Below, one piece after another: positions 26,606 to 35,350 of a stretch of 64,000 bases of DNA. This DNA is from Saccharothrix obliqua (lineage in GTDB: Bacteria; Actinomycetota; Actinomycetes; Mycobacteriales; Pseudonocardiaceae). The notes under the pieces are model-generated. The model saw nothing but the letters and a program-made list of their open reading frames with translations, had not been told where the DNA came from and did not search any database. The DNA is taken from the NCBI RefSeq assembly GCF_019375475.1, contig NZ_JAHXGQ010000009.1, forward strand, positions 248,001 to 312,000, read 5' to 3'. Positions within the stretch are counted from its first letter, which is position 1. Each line of letters starts with the position of its first letter. A program made the translations under genes and the position numbers.

Positions 26606-29600
26606 ATGACCTCGACTGGAGTCCCGTCCCGATCGGAACTCGCCACCCGCCACGACGCCGGTGCCGGCCGCACGGCCAGTCCCGAACAAGCTCGTGACGA
26701 ACTGATCGAACGGGCCGCCGCCAACGCCCCCGAACTGGCCGACCTGATCCGCCTCTACTACCGCCACGTGCCCGCCGAGGAAGTCAACGACGACGACCCG
26801 GTGGACCTGGTGGGCGCGGTTCGCTCGAACTACCGGCTCGCCGAGACGCGCGTGCCCGGCCGCCCGGTGGTGCGCATCCTCAACCCGACCCGCGTGGACG
26901 ACGGCTGGACCTGCCCGGCGACCGTCGTCCAGGTGGTCACCGACGACATGCCGTACCTGGTCGACTCGGTGGCCGCCGAGTTGACCCGCGGCGGCGTGCA
27001 GGTGCAGCGGGTGGTGCACCCGATCGTCGTGGTGCGCCGCGACCCGGTGACCGGCGCGCTGCACGAGGTGCTGCCCACCGCGGACCCGGCGAACCCGCCG
27101 TCGGACGCGCTCGCCGAGTCGTGGATGAACATCGAGGTCGACCTGCTCACCGACCCCGACCGGGCGCGTGAGCTGGAGACCCGGCTGCACACGGTCCTCA
27201 ACGACGTCCGCGAGGTCGTCGAGGACACCCGCAAGATGACCGACACGGCGCTCCAGGTCGCCGAGCACCTGGTGTCCTCGCCGCCGCCGCTGGACGACGC
27301 CGCGGTCGACGACGGCGCACGCCTGCTCCGCTGGCTCGCCGACGACCACTTCACCTTCCTCGGCTACCGGCGGTACGAGCTGGTCCGCGACGACCCGGCC
27401 ACCGACGGCGAACCCGCCCTCCGCGCGGTCCTCGCCTCCGGCCTGGGCGTGCTCAGACAGGACAGCCTCGCCGCGCGCAGCCTCACCGCCGGCCCGGACG
27501 CGGGCGCGCAGGCCCTGGCGCCCGAGCTGCTGGTGCTCACCCAGGCGAGCGCGCAGTCCAGCGTGCACCGCTCGGTCTACCCGTACTACGTGGGCGTGAA
27601 GACGTTCGACGACCAGGGCGTCGTCACCGGCGAGCACCGCTTCCTCGGCGTGTTCTCCACCACCGCCCTGCACGAGGACGTGCTGGACATCCCCGCCGTG
27701 GAACGCCGCGTCCGCGAGGTCATCCACCGCGCCGGCTTCCCGCTGCACTCCTACTCGGGCCAGCGGATGCTGGAGGTGATCCAGGACTACCCGCGCTACG
27801 AGCTGTTCTCGGTCGACACCGACACGCTCTACCAGAACGTCACGGGCGTGATCGCGCTCGCCGAACGCCGCCGGCTGCGGCTGTTCCTGCGCCGCGACCC
27901 GTACGGCCGGTTCTTCTCGTGCCTGGTGTACCTGCCGCGCGACCGCTACACGACGACGTCCCGCCTGGCGATGCAGGAGATCCTGATCGACCAGCTCGGC
28001 GGCGTGAACCTGGAGTACAGCGCACGCGTCGGCGAGTCCGCGCTGGCCCGCGTGCACTTCACCGTGCACACCGACCCCGGCAAGCAGATCGAGCCGGACA
28101 CCGGCTACGTGCAGCAGCTGCTGGCGGAGGCGGTGCGCTCCTGGGACGACCGCATGGTGGAGGCCGTCCTGGGCGGCCACTCCAACGGGCCCGGCCTGGG
28201 CACCGAGTCCGCCTCCGAGCAGGGCCTGCGCTTCGCGAGCGCGTTCCCGGAGGCGTACAAGGAGGACTTCCCCGCGGCGGAGGGGCTGGCGGACTTCCGC
28301 CGCATCGAGGCGCTCGACCAGGGCGGCTCGGACATGCAGTTCTACGTGCCGCACCAGGCCGAGCCGGGTGAGCGGCGGTTCAAGCTGTTCCTCGCGGGCG
28401 ACCGGATCACGTTGTCCGACGTGCTGCCGATGCTCCAGCGCATGGGCGTGGTCGTGGTCGACGAGCGCCCGTACGAGCTGGTCCGCGAGGACGGCACGGA
28501 GTGCTGGATCTACGACTTCGGCCTGCGCATCGACCCGGTGACCCTGGACAAGCTCTCCCAGGAGGACATGGAGTCGGTCCGCACCCGGTTCCAGGACGCG
28601 TTCGCCGCCGCCTGGCGCGGCGACGCGGAGGTGGACGGCTTCAACACCCTCGTCCTGCGCGCGGGCCTCACCTGGCGGCAGGCGGCGATGCTGCGTGCCT
28701 ACGCCAAGTACCTGCGGCAGGCGGGCACCCCGTACAGCCAGGATTACATCGAGGACGCCGTCCTCGGCCACACCGAGGTCGCGACGGCGCTGGTGCGCTT
28801 GTTCGAGGCCCGGTTCGACCCGGCGCTGGACGAGGCGCAGCGCGCGTCCCGCACGGAGGCGCTGGCAGGCGAGATCACGGCGTTGATCGACGACGTGACG
28901 AGCCTGGACGCGGACCGCATCCTGCGCAGCCTGCTCACCCTGGTACAGGCGACCCTGCGCACCAGCTACTTCGTCCGCGACGAGGCGGGCGCGCACCGCC
29001 CGTACCTGGCCGTGAAGCTCGACCCGCGTGCGATCCCGGACCTGCCGCAGCCGCGGCCCCGGTTCGAGATCTTCGTGTACTCGCCGCGGATCGAGGGCGT
29101 GCACCTGCGGTTCGGCCCGGTGGCGCGCGGTGGTCTGCGCTGGTCCGACCGGCGCGAGGACTTCCGCACCGAGATCCTGGGCCTGGTGAAGGCGCAGGCG
29201 GTGAAGAACGCCGTGATCGTGCCGGTCGGCGCGAAGGGCGGCTTCGTGGTGAAGCGCCCGCCCGTCCCGACCGGTGACCCGGGCCTGGACCGCGAGGCGT
29301 TCCTGGCCGAGGGCATCGCCTGCTACCGGCACTTCATCTCGGGTCTGCTGGACCTCACCGACAACCTGAACTCGGGCACCGTCATCCCCGCGCCGCAGGT
29401 GGTCCGCCACGACGGGGACGACACGTACCTGGTGGTCGCGGCGGACAAGGGCACGGCGTCGTTCTCCGACATCGCGAACGAGGTCGCCAAGTCGTACGGC
29501 TTCTGGCTGGGCGACGCGTTCGCGTCCGGCGGTTCGGTCGGCTACGACCACAAGGCCATGGGCATCACCGCCCGCGGCGCGTGGGAGAGCGTGAAGCGGC

Positions 29601-31570
29601 ACTTCCGCGAGCTGGGCGTGGACACCCAGACCGAGGAGTTCACGGTCGTCGGCGTCGGCGACATGTCCGGTGACGTGTTCGGCAACGGGATGCTGCTGTC
29701 CGAGCACATCCGGCTGGTGGCCGCGTTCGACCACCGGCACGTCTTCATCGACCCGAACCCGGTGGCGGGGCCGTCCTACGCCGAGCGCAAGCGGCTGTTC
29801 GAGCTGCCCCGGTCGTCCTGGGACGACTACGACCGCTCGCTGATCAGCGCGGGCGGCGGCGTGTGGCCGCGCACGGCGAAGGCCATCCCGGTCAGCCCGG
29901 AGGCCCGGGAGGCGCTGGGCCTGCCCGACGGCGTGGTGAAGCTGTCGCCGCAGGAGCTGATGAAGGCCGTCCTGCTCGCGCCGGTGGACCTGCTGTGGAA
30001 CGGCGGCATCGGCACCTACGTCAAGGCGGGCGCCGAGTCGCACGGCGAGGTCGGCGACAAGGCCAACGACGCGATCCGCGTGAACGGCGCGGACCTGCGC
30101 GTGAAGGTGGTCGGCGAGGGCGGCAACCTGGGCCTGACCCAGCGCGGCCGGATCGAGTTCGCCCGCGCGGGCGGCAAGGTCAACACCGACGCGCTGGACA
30201 ACTCGGCGGGCGTGGACTGCTCGGACCACGAGGTCAACATCAAGATCCTGCTGGACGAGCTGGTCCGCGACGGCAGGCTGGCCCGCGACCAGCGCGACGA
30301 ACTGCTCGGCGCGATGACCGACGAGGTCGGCGAGCTGGTGCTGCGGGACAACTACTCGCAGAACTCGGTGCTCGGCGTCTCCCGCGCCCACTCCGCGCCG
30401 ATGATGTCGGTGCACGCCCGCCTCGTCGCGGACCTGGAGGGCCGCGGCGTGCTGGACCGGGCGCTGGAGGCGTTGCCGTCGCCGGCGGAGTTCCGGGCGC
30501 TGGAGAAGGCGGGCGCGGGGCTCACGTCGCCGGAGCTGGCGACGTTGCTCGCGCACGTGAAGCTGGCGCTGAAGGAGGAGGTGCTGGCGAGCGACCTGCC
30601 GTCGATCGACGTGATCGCGCGCAAGCTGCCCACGTACTTCCCGAGCGAGCTGCGCGACCGGTTCGCCGACGCCATCGGCAGCCACCCGCTGGCCCGCGAG
30701 ATCATCACCACGGTGCTGGTCAACGAGGTCGTGGACGGCGGCGGCGTGTCCTACGCGTTCCGGCTGGCCGAGGAGATAAGCGCCAGCGCCACGGACGCCG
30801 TCCGGGCCTACACGATCGTCACGGCGATCTACGACCTCCCGTCGCTGTGGCGGGAGATCCGGGCGCTGGACAACGTCATCCCGACGGACGTCCAGGACGA
30901 CATGGTGCTGGAGACCCGCCGCCTGCTGGACCGCGCGTCCCGGTGGCTGCTCACCAACCGCCCCCAGCCGCTCGCGGTGGGGTCCACCATCAGCCGCTTC
31001 AAGGGCGTCGTCGAGGAACTGGCCCCGAAGACCCTCGACCTGCTCCAGGGCCGGGAGAAGGAGTCGGTGGTCGCGAACGTGGAGCGCCTGGTCGGCTCCG
31101 GTGTGCCGGCGGAGCTGGCGCGCCGCGTGGCGGTGCTGCTGTTCACGTACGGCCTGCTGGACGTGACGGAGGTGGCTGAACTGGCGGAACGCGAGGAGGG
31201 CCACGGCGTGGGCCCGGAGCGGTCGCCACTGGAGACGGCCGAGCTGTACTTCGCGCTGTCGGAGCACCTGGACGTGGACCGGATGCTCAGCTCGGTCAGC
31301 GGCCTGGAGCGCGGCAACCGCTGGCACGCGCTGGCCCGCCTGGCGCTGCGCGACGACTTCTACTCGTCGCTGCGGTCGATCACGGTCGACGTCCTGCGCG
31401 GCAGCGAGCCGGGCGAGTCGCCGACCGAGAAGATCGCGTCCTGGGAGCAGGCGAACGCCTCCCGCCTGGGCCGCGCCCGCGCCGCGCTGGCCGAGATCAA
31501 CCGGGCGAACCGCCTCGACCTCGCCACGCTCTCGGTAGCCGCCCGCCAGGTCCGCAGCATGATCCGCTGA
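26606..31570 (+). CDS. gdh: NAD-specific glutamate dehydrogenase, 180-kDa class
   Basis: A 1,654-aa protein from ATG 26606, the usual size of the large NAD-GDH class (M. tuberculosis Rv2476c, Streptomyces GdhA-180). An N-terminal regulatory region with ACT-like segments (VQVVTDDMPYLVDSVAAELT) extends over roughly 700 residues. The catalytic core follows (GGLRWSDRREDFRTEILGLV, VPVGAKGGFVVKRPP, NAD-binding GVGDMSGDVFGNGML, then VKVVGEGGNLGLTQRGRIEF), with a helical C-terminal domain. It oxidises glutamate to 2-oxoglutarate and ammonium with NAD. In mycobacteria the enzyme is inhibited by unphosphorylated GarA; garA is not in this window. It is followed by a strong hairpin, so it is probably the last gene of its transcript. 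Confidence 0.96.
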   Translation: MTSTGVPSRSELATRHDAGAGRTASPEQARDELIERAAANAPELADLIRLYYRHVPAEEVNDDDPVDLVGAVRSNYRLAETRVPGRPVVRILNPTRVDDGWTCPATVVQVVTDDMPYLVDSVAAELTRGGVQVQRVVHPIVVVRRDPVTGALHEVLPTADPANPPSDALAESWMNIEVDLLTDPDRARELETRLHTVLNDVREVVEDTRKMTDTALQVAEHLVSSPPPLDDAAVDDGARLLRWLADDHFTFLGYRRYELVRDDPATDGEPALRAVLASGLGVLRQDSLAARSLTAGPDAGAQALAPELLVLTQASAQSSVHRSVYPYYVGVKTFDDQGVVTGEHRFLGVFSTTALHEDVLDIPAVERRVREVIHRAGFPLHSYSGQRMLEVIQDYPRYELFSVDTDTLYQNVTGVIALAERRRLRLFLRRDPYGRFFSCLVYLPRDRYTTTSRLAMQEILIDQLGGVNLEYSARVGESALARVHFTVHTDPGKQIEPDTGYVQQLLAEAVRSWDDRMVEAVLGGHSNGPGLGTESASEQGLRFASAFPEAYKEDFPAAEGLADFRRIEALDQGGSDMQFYVPHQAEPGERRFKLFLAGDRITLSDVLPMLQRMGVVVVDERPYELVREDGTECWIYDFGLRIDPVTLDKLSQEDMESVRTRFQDAFAAAWRGDAEVDGFNTLVLRAGLTWRQAAMLRAYAKYLRQAGTPYSQDYIEDAVLGHTEVATALVRLFEARFDPALDEAQRASRTEALAGEITALIDDVTSLDADRILRSLLTLVQATLRTSYFVRDEAGAHRPYLAVKLDPRAIPDLPQPRPRFEIFVYSPRIEGVHLRFGPVARGGLRWSDRREDFRTEILGLVKAQAVKNAVIVPVGAKGGFVVKRPPVPTGDPGLDREAFLAEGIACYRHFISGLLDLTDNLNSGTVIPAPQVVRHDGDDTYLVVAADKGTASFSDIANEVAKSYGFWLGDAFASGGSVGYDHKAMGITARGAWESVKRHFRELGVDTQTEEFTVVGVGDMSGDVFGNGMLLSEHIRLVAAFDHRHVFIDPNPVAGPSYAERKRLFELPRSSWDDYDRSLISAGGGVWPRTAKAIPVSPEAREALGLPDGVVKLSPQELMKAVLLAPVDLLWNGGIGTYVKAGAESHGEVGDKANDAIRVNGADLRVKVVGEGGNLGLTQRGRIEFARAGGKVNTDALDNSAGVDCSDHEVNIKILLDELVRDGRLARDQRDELLGAMTDEVGELVLRDNYSQNSVLGVSRAHSAPMMSVHARLVADLEGRGVLDRALEALPSPAEFRALEKAGAGLTSPELATLLAHVKLALKEEVLASDLPSIDVIARKLPTYFPSELRDRFADAIGSHPLAREIITTVLVNEVVDGGGVSYAFRLAEEISASATDAVRAYTIVTAIYDLPSLWREIRALDNVIPTDVQDDMVLETRRLLDRASRWLLTNRPQPLAVGSTISRFKGVVEELAPKTLDLLQGREKESVVANVERLVGSGVPAELARRVAVLLFTYGLLDVTEVAELAEREEGHGVGPERSPLETAELYFALSEHLDVDRMLSSVSGLERGNRWHALARLALRDDFYSSLRSITVDVLRGSEPGESPTEKIASWEQANASRLGRARAALAEINRANRLDLATLSVAARQVRSMIR

Positions 31571-31577
31571 CCGCCCG

Positions 31578-31610
31578 CCCGTCCCGCGGTCCTCCCGACC
31601 GCGGGACGGG
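31578..31610 (+). terminator. Terminator hairpin after gdh
   Basis: A perfect 14-bp inverted repeat, CCCGTCCCGCGGTC and its complement around a 5-nt loop CTCCC, starts 7 bp after the gdh stop. It lacks a T tract but is the strongest hairpin nearby. Confidence 0.75.
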
Positions 31611-31614
31611 TACG

Positions 31615-31790
31615 GGACCAGGGACCGGCTGCGGCGGCGGTACCGGGCCGCGCACGCGCACCTCGTGCGGACCGGTGGCGGGTTCCTCACGCCGCACGTG
31701 GTGGTCGACGGCCGGGTCGTGGCGACCTGGCGGGCGAGGCCGCCGACCTGGGACGCTTCCTCGGCACCGGAGCCGACTTAACCTGGCGGT
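31615..31790 (+). pseudogene. Remnant of a winged-helix DNA-binding (HTH_42/YcaQ-like) protein, C-terminal end only
   Basis: Between the gdh terminator and the thioesterase, one frame reads RYRAAHAHLVRTGGGFLTPH followed by VVVDGRVVATWRARP and a stop. This resembles the C-terminal 'GG.L.P.VLVDGRVVGTWR' segment of the winged-helix DNA-binding (AlkZ/YcaQ) family. The next family element, a helix like GEAADLGRFLG, is readable only in the +1 frame (about 31730-31775), so the copy is frameshifted. No upstream part of such a gene is present. The call is by recalled motif only. Confidence 0.4.
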
Positions 31791-31844
31791 AGCACGCGGA
31801 TAGGGTCAACGCCACCGGAAGCTACCTCAGGAGGCGCGTTCAAG

Positions 31845-32276
31845 TTGGGTGTGTTCGTCACGGGTGTGCGTCCTCGCTGGTCGGATATGGACGCGTTCGG
31901 TCACGTCAACCACGCGAACACCGTCACCCTCCTGGAAGAGGCCCGGATAGACCTGCTGTTCACCGAGGCGACGCGGCACGGCGTGGCAGACCTGGCCAAA
32001 GGCGTGGTCGTGGCCCGCCTCGTGGTCGACTACCTGAGCCCGCTGGTGTTCACCGGCGACGAGATCGTGGTCGAGATGTCGGTGCGGGAACTGAAGTCGG
32101 CGTCCTTCACGTTGGACTACTCGATCCGCAACGGGCGGCGCGAGGGGAGCCCCGTGGTGACGACGGCGGAAACCCTCATGGTGCCCTACAACCTGACGGC
32201 CGGTCGTCCGCGTCGTCTCCTAGAGGCCGAACGCGACTTCCTCGCGGGTTGGCGTGCCGGAGGTAACGGTGCCTGA
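31845..32276 (+). CDS. Acyl-CoA thioesterase, hotdog fold (Rv2475c-like)
   Basis: A 143-aa protein from TTG 31845, chosen because AGGAGG lies 10 nt upstream; a GTG two codons later is the alternative. The 4HBT hotdog signature is clear: VRPRWSDMDAFGHVNHANTV with the Asp and the NH-N pattern, then TLLEEARIDLLF, and a second half with DYLSPLVFTGDEIVVEM. It should hydrolyse acyl-CoA, with unknown chain preference. It overlaps the next gene by 8 bp, a two-gene unit that recurs next to gdh in relatives. Confidence 0.9.
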   Translation: MGVFVTGVRPRWSDMDAFGHVNHANTVTLLEEARIDLLFTEATRHGVADLAKGVVVARLVVDYLSPLVFTGDEIVVEMSVRELKSASFTLDYSIRNGRREGSPVVTTAETLMVPYNLTAGRPRRLLEAERDFLAGWRAGGNGA

Positions 32277-32895
32277 GTTGCTGCTCGCCGCTCCCGCGGA
32301 GCGGGACGACCTGGGCGCGTTCGTCGCCCGCGCGGTGCGCCTGGACGCGCAGACCGTCGTGCGCCTGCGCAACCGCCCGGACAGCGACCTGCTGGACGCC
32401 TGGGTGGCCACCCCGTTCGACGCGCTGGCGACCCGCACCGTGGCGGGCCGCGTGACGCCGGGCGACGTGACGGTGTCCGGCAGCGACCTGCTCACCGGGT
32501 TGGCCGTGGTGCGCAGCGAGAAGGTCGACCCGGGCCCGGCACGCGACCTGATGTGGCGCTCCGCCCTGCCGCCCGCGGAGGGCTGGCTGCCGGTGGACCG
32601 CCTGCCCGGCGCCGTCGTCTCGGAGCTGGCCGAGCAGGGCGTGGCCGTGGCCCGCGAGAACCAGGGCCCGCACGGCACCCCGCCCGCGTCGTTGCTGGAC
32701 CAGACGGTGATCACGGTCAGCGGTTCGGGCCTGGCCGTGAAGGTGCCGCTGCGCTGCCTGTTCGCGCTCTCCGGCATGGGCTTCCTGGGCGGCGACGACG
32801 TGCGCGTCACGGCGACCGACGCGTGGCTCCGCATCGACGCCCGCTTCGGCGCCGTAGTCCGCCGCCGCCACTCCATGCTCCCGCTACTGGTCTAG
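32269..32895 (+). CDS. Conserved actinobacterial protein of unknown function (Rv2474c-like position)
   Basis: A 208-aa soluble protein. GTG 32269 was chosen because GGAGGT lies 4 nt upstream and it overlaps the thioesterase stop; GTG 32254 would add 5 residues. The sequence is rich in beta-prone segments (DQTVITVSGSGLAVKVPLRC, VRVTATDAWLRIDARFGAVV) and ends RRRHSMLPLLV. I recognise no catalytic motif. The tight coupling to a thioesterase downstream of gdh parallels Rv2475c-Rv2474c, which suggests a conserved partnership. Confidence 0.75.
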   Translation: MPELLLAAPAERDDLGAFVARAVRLDAQTVVRLRNRPDSDLLDAWVATPFDALATRTVAGRVTPGDVTVSGSDLLTGLAVVRSEKVDPGPARDLMWRSALPPAEGWLPVDRLPGAVVSELAEQGVAVARENQGPHGTPPASLLDQTVITVSGSGLAVKVPLRCLFALSGMGFLGGDDVRVTATDAWLRIDARFGAVVRRRHSMLPLLV

Positions 32896-33027
32896 AACGC
32901 CCCGCCCCCGGCCCGCGCGCTCCTCGGAACCGCGTGCCGGGGGGCGGAACCGGGTGCCGGGGCCGGCCCCGATCCCGTGCCCGACCGGCCAAACGAAGTA
33001 CACCGGCCAGCCGGACGGACCTGCGAA

Positions 33028-34656
33028 TCAGACCAGCCAGACCGCGGTATCGGGCGGCAACTGGTTCCCGTCCATCGGTCCGCTCGACAGCAGCACCTCT
33101 CCCGGCGGCAGGGGCACCGGCCCTCCGGAGGTGTTGAGGGCGCAGATGAGGCCACCGGCCTTGGTCGACCCACCCCCGCTCAGCTCACCGCCCTTGCGCC
33201 GGAAGGCGAAGCACCCGGCGGGTGCGCCGTACCACTCGACCTCGTCGCCGCCGATGGCCCGGTGCGTCTTGCGCAGCTCCACGGCGTGCCGGTAGAGCGA
33301 CAGCATGGACTCCGGGTCCTCCAACTGGGATTCGGCCGTGAGCGCCGCCCACTCGTTCGGCTGGGGCAGCCAGGTGTTCACCCCCTCGGAGAACCCGTAC
33401 GGCGGCGTGGCGCCCTCCCAGGGCAGCGGAATCCGGCACCCGTCACGACCGCGCTCGGTGTGACCCGACCGCAGCCACATCGGGTCCTGGAGCGCCCACT
33501 CCGGCAGCTCCACGTTCGGCAGGCCGAGTTCCTCGCCGTTGTACAGGTAGACCACGCCCGGCAGCGCGAGTTCCACCAGCGCCATGGCGCGGGCCCGCCG
33601 GACGCCCAGCGAGCCGCCGCCGTACCGCGTCACGTGACGCACCACGTCGTGGTTGGACAGGGTCCACGTGGGCGGGGTCCCGGACGACTGGACCGCCGCC
33701 AGCGAGTGCTCGATGGCCGAGCGCACCGCGTCCGCGTCGAACGGGGCTTCCACCAGCCGGAAGTTGAAGCCGAGGTGCAGCTCGTCGGGCCGGATGTACC
33801 GGGCGAACCGCTCGTCGTCCTTGACCCAGATCTCGCCGACCGTCATGCGGCCCGGGTACTCGTCGACGACCTTGCGGATCATCCGGTGCACGTCGTGCAC
33901 GGCGTCGTTGTCGAACCGCGGGTCCAGCGCGTTGTCGTGCATGACACCCGACCCCTGCGCCGCGCGCGGGTCCATGTCGGGCAGCCCGTAGGGCTTGGCC
34001 ATGCCGTGCGCCACGTCGATGCGGAACCCGTCGACACCCCGGTCGAGCCAGAACCGGAGCGTCCGGGCCAGGTCGGTCGGCACCTCGGGGTGCTCCCAGT
34101 TCAGGTCCGGCTGCTCGGGCGCGAACAGGTGCAGGTACCACTGGCCGTCCGGCACGCGGGTCCACGCGGACCCGCCGAACACGCTCGTCCAGTTGTTCGG
34201 CGGCTGGGAGCCGTCGTAACCCCGCCCGTCGCGGAAGAAGTAGCGCTCCCGCTCGGAACTGCCGGGCGCCGCCCGCAACGCCGCCTGGAACCACTCGTGC
34301 CGGTCGCTCGTGTGGTTGGGCACGAGGTCGACCGTCACGCGGATGTTGTGCTCGTGGGCCTCGGCGATCAGCCGGTCGAACGCCGCCAGGTCCCCGAACA
34401 GCGGGTCCACGTCCCGGGGGTCGGCGACGTCGTAGCCGTGGTCGGCCATCGGCGAGGTGTAGAACGGCGTCAGCCACAGGGCGTCGACGCCGAGCAGTTC
34501 GAGGTACCCCAGCCGGGACCGGATGCCTTCCAGGTCACCCACGCCGTCGCCGTTGGAGTCGGCGAAAGAGCGCACGTAGACCTGGTAGAAGACGGCGTCA
34601 CGCCACCAGGCGGACTCGTCGGCGATCTCTGGTTGGAGGTCGGAGGATCGGCGCAC
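33028..34656 (-). CDS. aglA: GH13 alpha-glucosidase / oligo-1,6-glucosidase type (AglA-like)
   Basis: A 542-aa cytoplasmic glycoside hydrolase with the (beta/alpha)8 GH13 regions in order: DLVPNHTS (110-117), GFRIDVAHGM with nucleophile Asp214, TVGEIW with acid/base Glu275, and SNHDVVRH with Asp337. YQVYVRSFADSNGDGVGDL at 24-42 is typical of the alpha-glucosidase/trehalose synthase branch. It starts at GTG 34656 and lies back to back with glbO as Rv2471/Rv2470 do in M. tuberculosis. It releases glucose from short alpha-glucosides; the linkage preference is not readable. Confidence 0.92.
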   Translation of the reverse strand: MRRSSDLQPEIADESAWWRDAVFYQVYVRSFADSNGDGVGDLEGIRSRLGYLELLGVDALWLTPFYTSPMADHGYDVADPRDVDPLFGDLAAFDRLIAEAHEHNIRVTVDLVPNHTSDRHEWFQAALRAAPGSSERERYFFRDGRGYDGSQPPNNWTSVFGGSAWTRVPDGQWYLHLFAPEQPDLNWEHPEVPTDLARTLRFWLDRGVDGFRIDVAHGMAKPYGLPDMDPRAAQGSGVMHDNALDPRFDNDAVHDVHRMIRKVVDEYPGRMTVGEIWVKDDERFARYIRPDELHLGFNFRLVEAPFDADAVRSAIEHSLAAVQSSGTPPTWTLSNHDVVRHVTRYGGGSLGVRRARAMALVELALPGVVYLYNGEELGLPNVELPEWALQDPMWLRSGHTERGRDGCRIPLPWEGATPPYGFSEGVNTWLPQPNEWAALTAESQLEDPESMLSLYRHAVELRKTHRAIGGDEVEWYGAPAGCFAFRRKGGELSGGGSTKAGGLICALNTSGGPVPLPPGEVLLSSGPMDGNQLPPDTAVWLV

Positions 34657-34713
34657 GAGGTGTCATCCTGCCACCCGCACCCCGAACCCCGTCCTCGTTC
34701 GGGTGATCAACAA

Positions 34714-35097
34714 TCAGGCCCAGGCGTTCATCAGGCTGTTCGCGGCCATCTCCAGGTACGCCCAAAGCTGGTCACGGTGCTCGGGAGTGAGATCCGCCTC
34801 GTCCACCGCGACCCTCATGCAGCGCAACCACGCGTCCCGCTCAATGGGACCGATCACGAACGGAGCGTGCCGCATCCGCAACCGGGGGTGTCCGCGCTGG
34901 TCGGAGTAGGTGTGGGGACCGCCCCAATACTGCATCAGGAACAGCCGGAACCGCTCTTCGGCAGGCCCGAGGTCCTCCTCCGGGTACAGCGGGCGCAACA
35001 CCGGATCGTCCGCGACCTGCTCGTAGAAGCGCGCGACGATCTTGTGGAAGGTCTCGTACCCACCCACCGCTTCGTAGAAGTTCTCGGCACTGCTCAC
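34714..35097 (-). CDS. glbO: Truncated haemoglobin, group II (GlbO/TrHbO)
   Basis: A 127-aa globin from GTG 35097 (GTGAGCAGTGCC). Group-II landmarks are present: TyrB10 in ARFYEQV, the CD-region YPEEDL, the TrHbO pattern [21 protein letters not shown], the proximal His in MRHAPFVI and TrpG8 in RDAWLRCM. Such globins bind O2 and peroxide at the haem and are linked to oxidative metabolism. It is 57 bp upstream of aglA on the same strand, so the two may be co-transcribed. A large palindrome lies just upstream. Confidence 0.95.
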   Translation of the reverse strand: MSSAENFYEAVGGYETFHKIVARFYEQVADDPVLRPLYPEEDLGPAEERFRLFLMQYWGGPHTYSDQRGHPRLRMRHAPFVIGPIERDAWLRCMRVAVDEADLTPEHRDQLWAYLEMAANSLMNAWA

Positions 35098-35149
35098 ACA
35101 ACCATCCTGCCACCAGCCGACAAGTGGGCGACCCCACACACCCCTGCCC

Positions 35150-35283
35150 GCTGCGTGTCATCCCCGTATGGCCTGCGCGCCAGCGAACCGCGCTTCGCCA
35201 GGGAGGGCAAGCACGCTTTTCGCTTGCCCTCCCTGGCGAAGGGTGGTTGTCTCTGACCAGGCCATACGGGGATGACACGCAGC
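35150..35283. repeat. 134-bp nested inverted repeat
   Basis: Two perfect inverted repeats are nested. The outer arms are 26 bp each (35150-35175 and 35258-35283, GCTGCGTGTCATCCCCGTAT...). The inner arms are 20 bp each (35193-35212 and 35222-35241, CTTCGCCAGGGAGGGCAAGC) around a 9-nt loop. It lies between the 3' end of mscS and the start of glbO, both leftward. It could be a terminator for mscS, a leader structure for glbO or a small palindromic mobile unit. No transposase is linked to it. Confidence 0.85.
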
Positions 35284-35350
35284 CCTCAACGTCATCCTTG
35301 GCGGTCTGCCCGTCCGGCGAGGACGCTTTTACCCCGCGCTCGAATCCCGC

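Noticed and set aside
26549..31690. 1,713-residue leftward open frame opposite gdh
   Set aside because: It is antisense to a full, well-conserved NAD-GDH; long antisense frames are expected in high-GC DNA and this one has no domain.
35150..35283. Insertion sequence or IS end
   Set aside because: There is no transposase, no target-site duplication that I can see, and the element is only 134 bp; it is reported as a palindromic repeat only.
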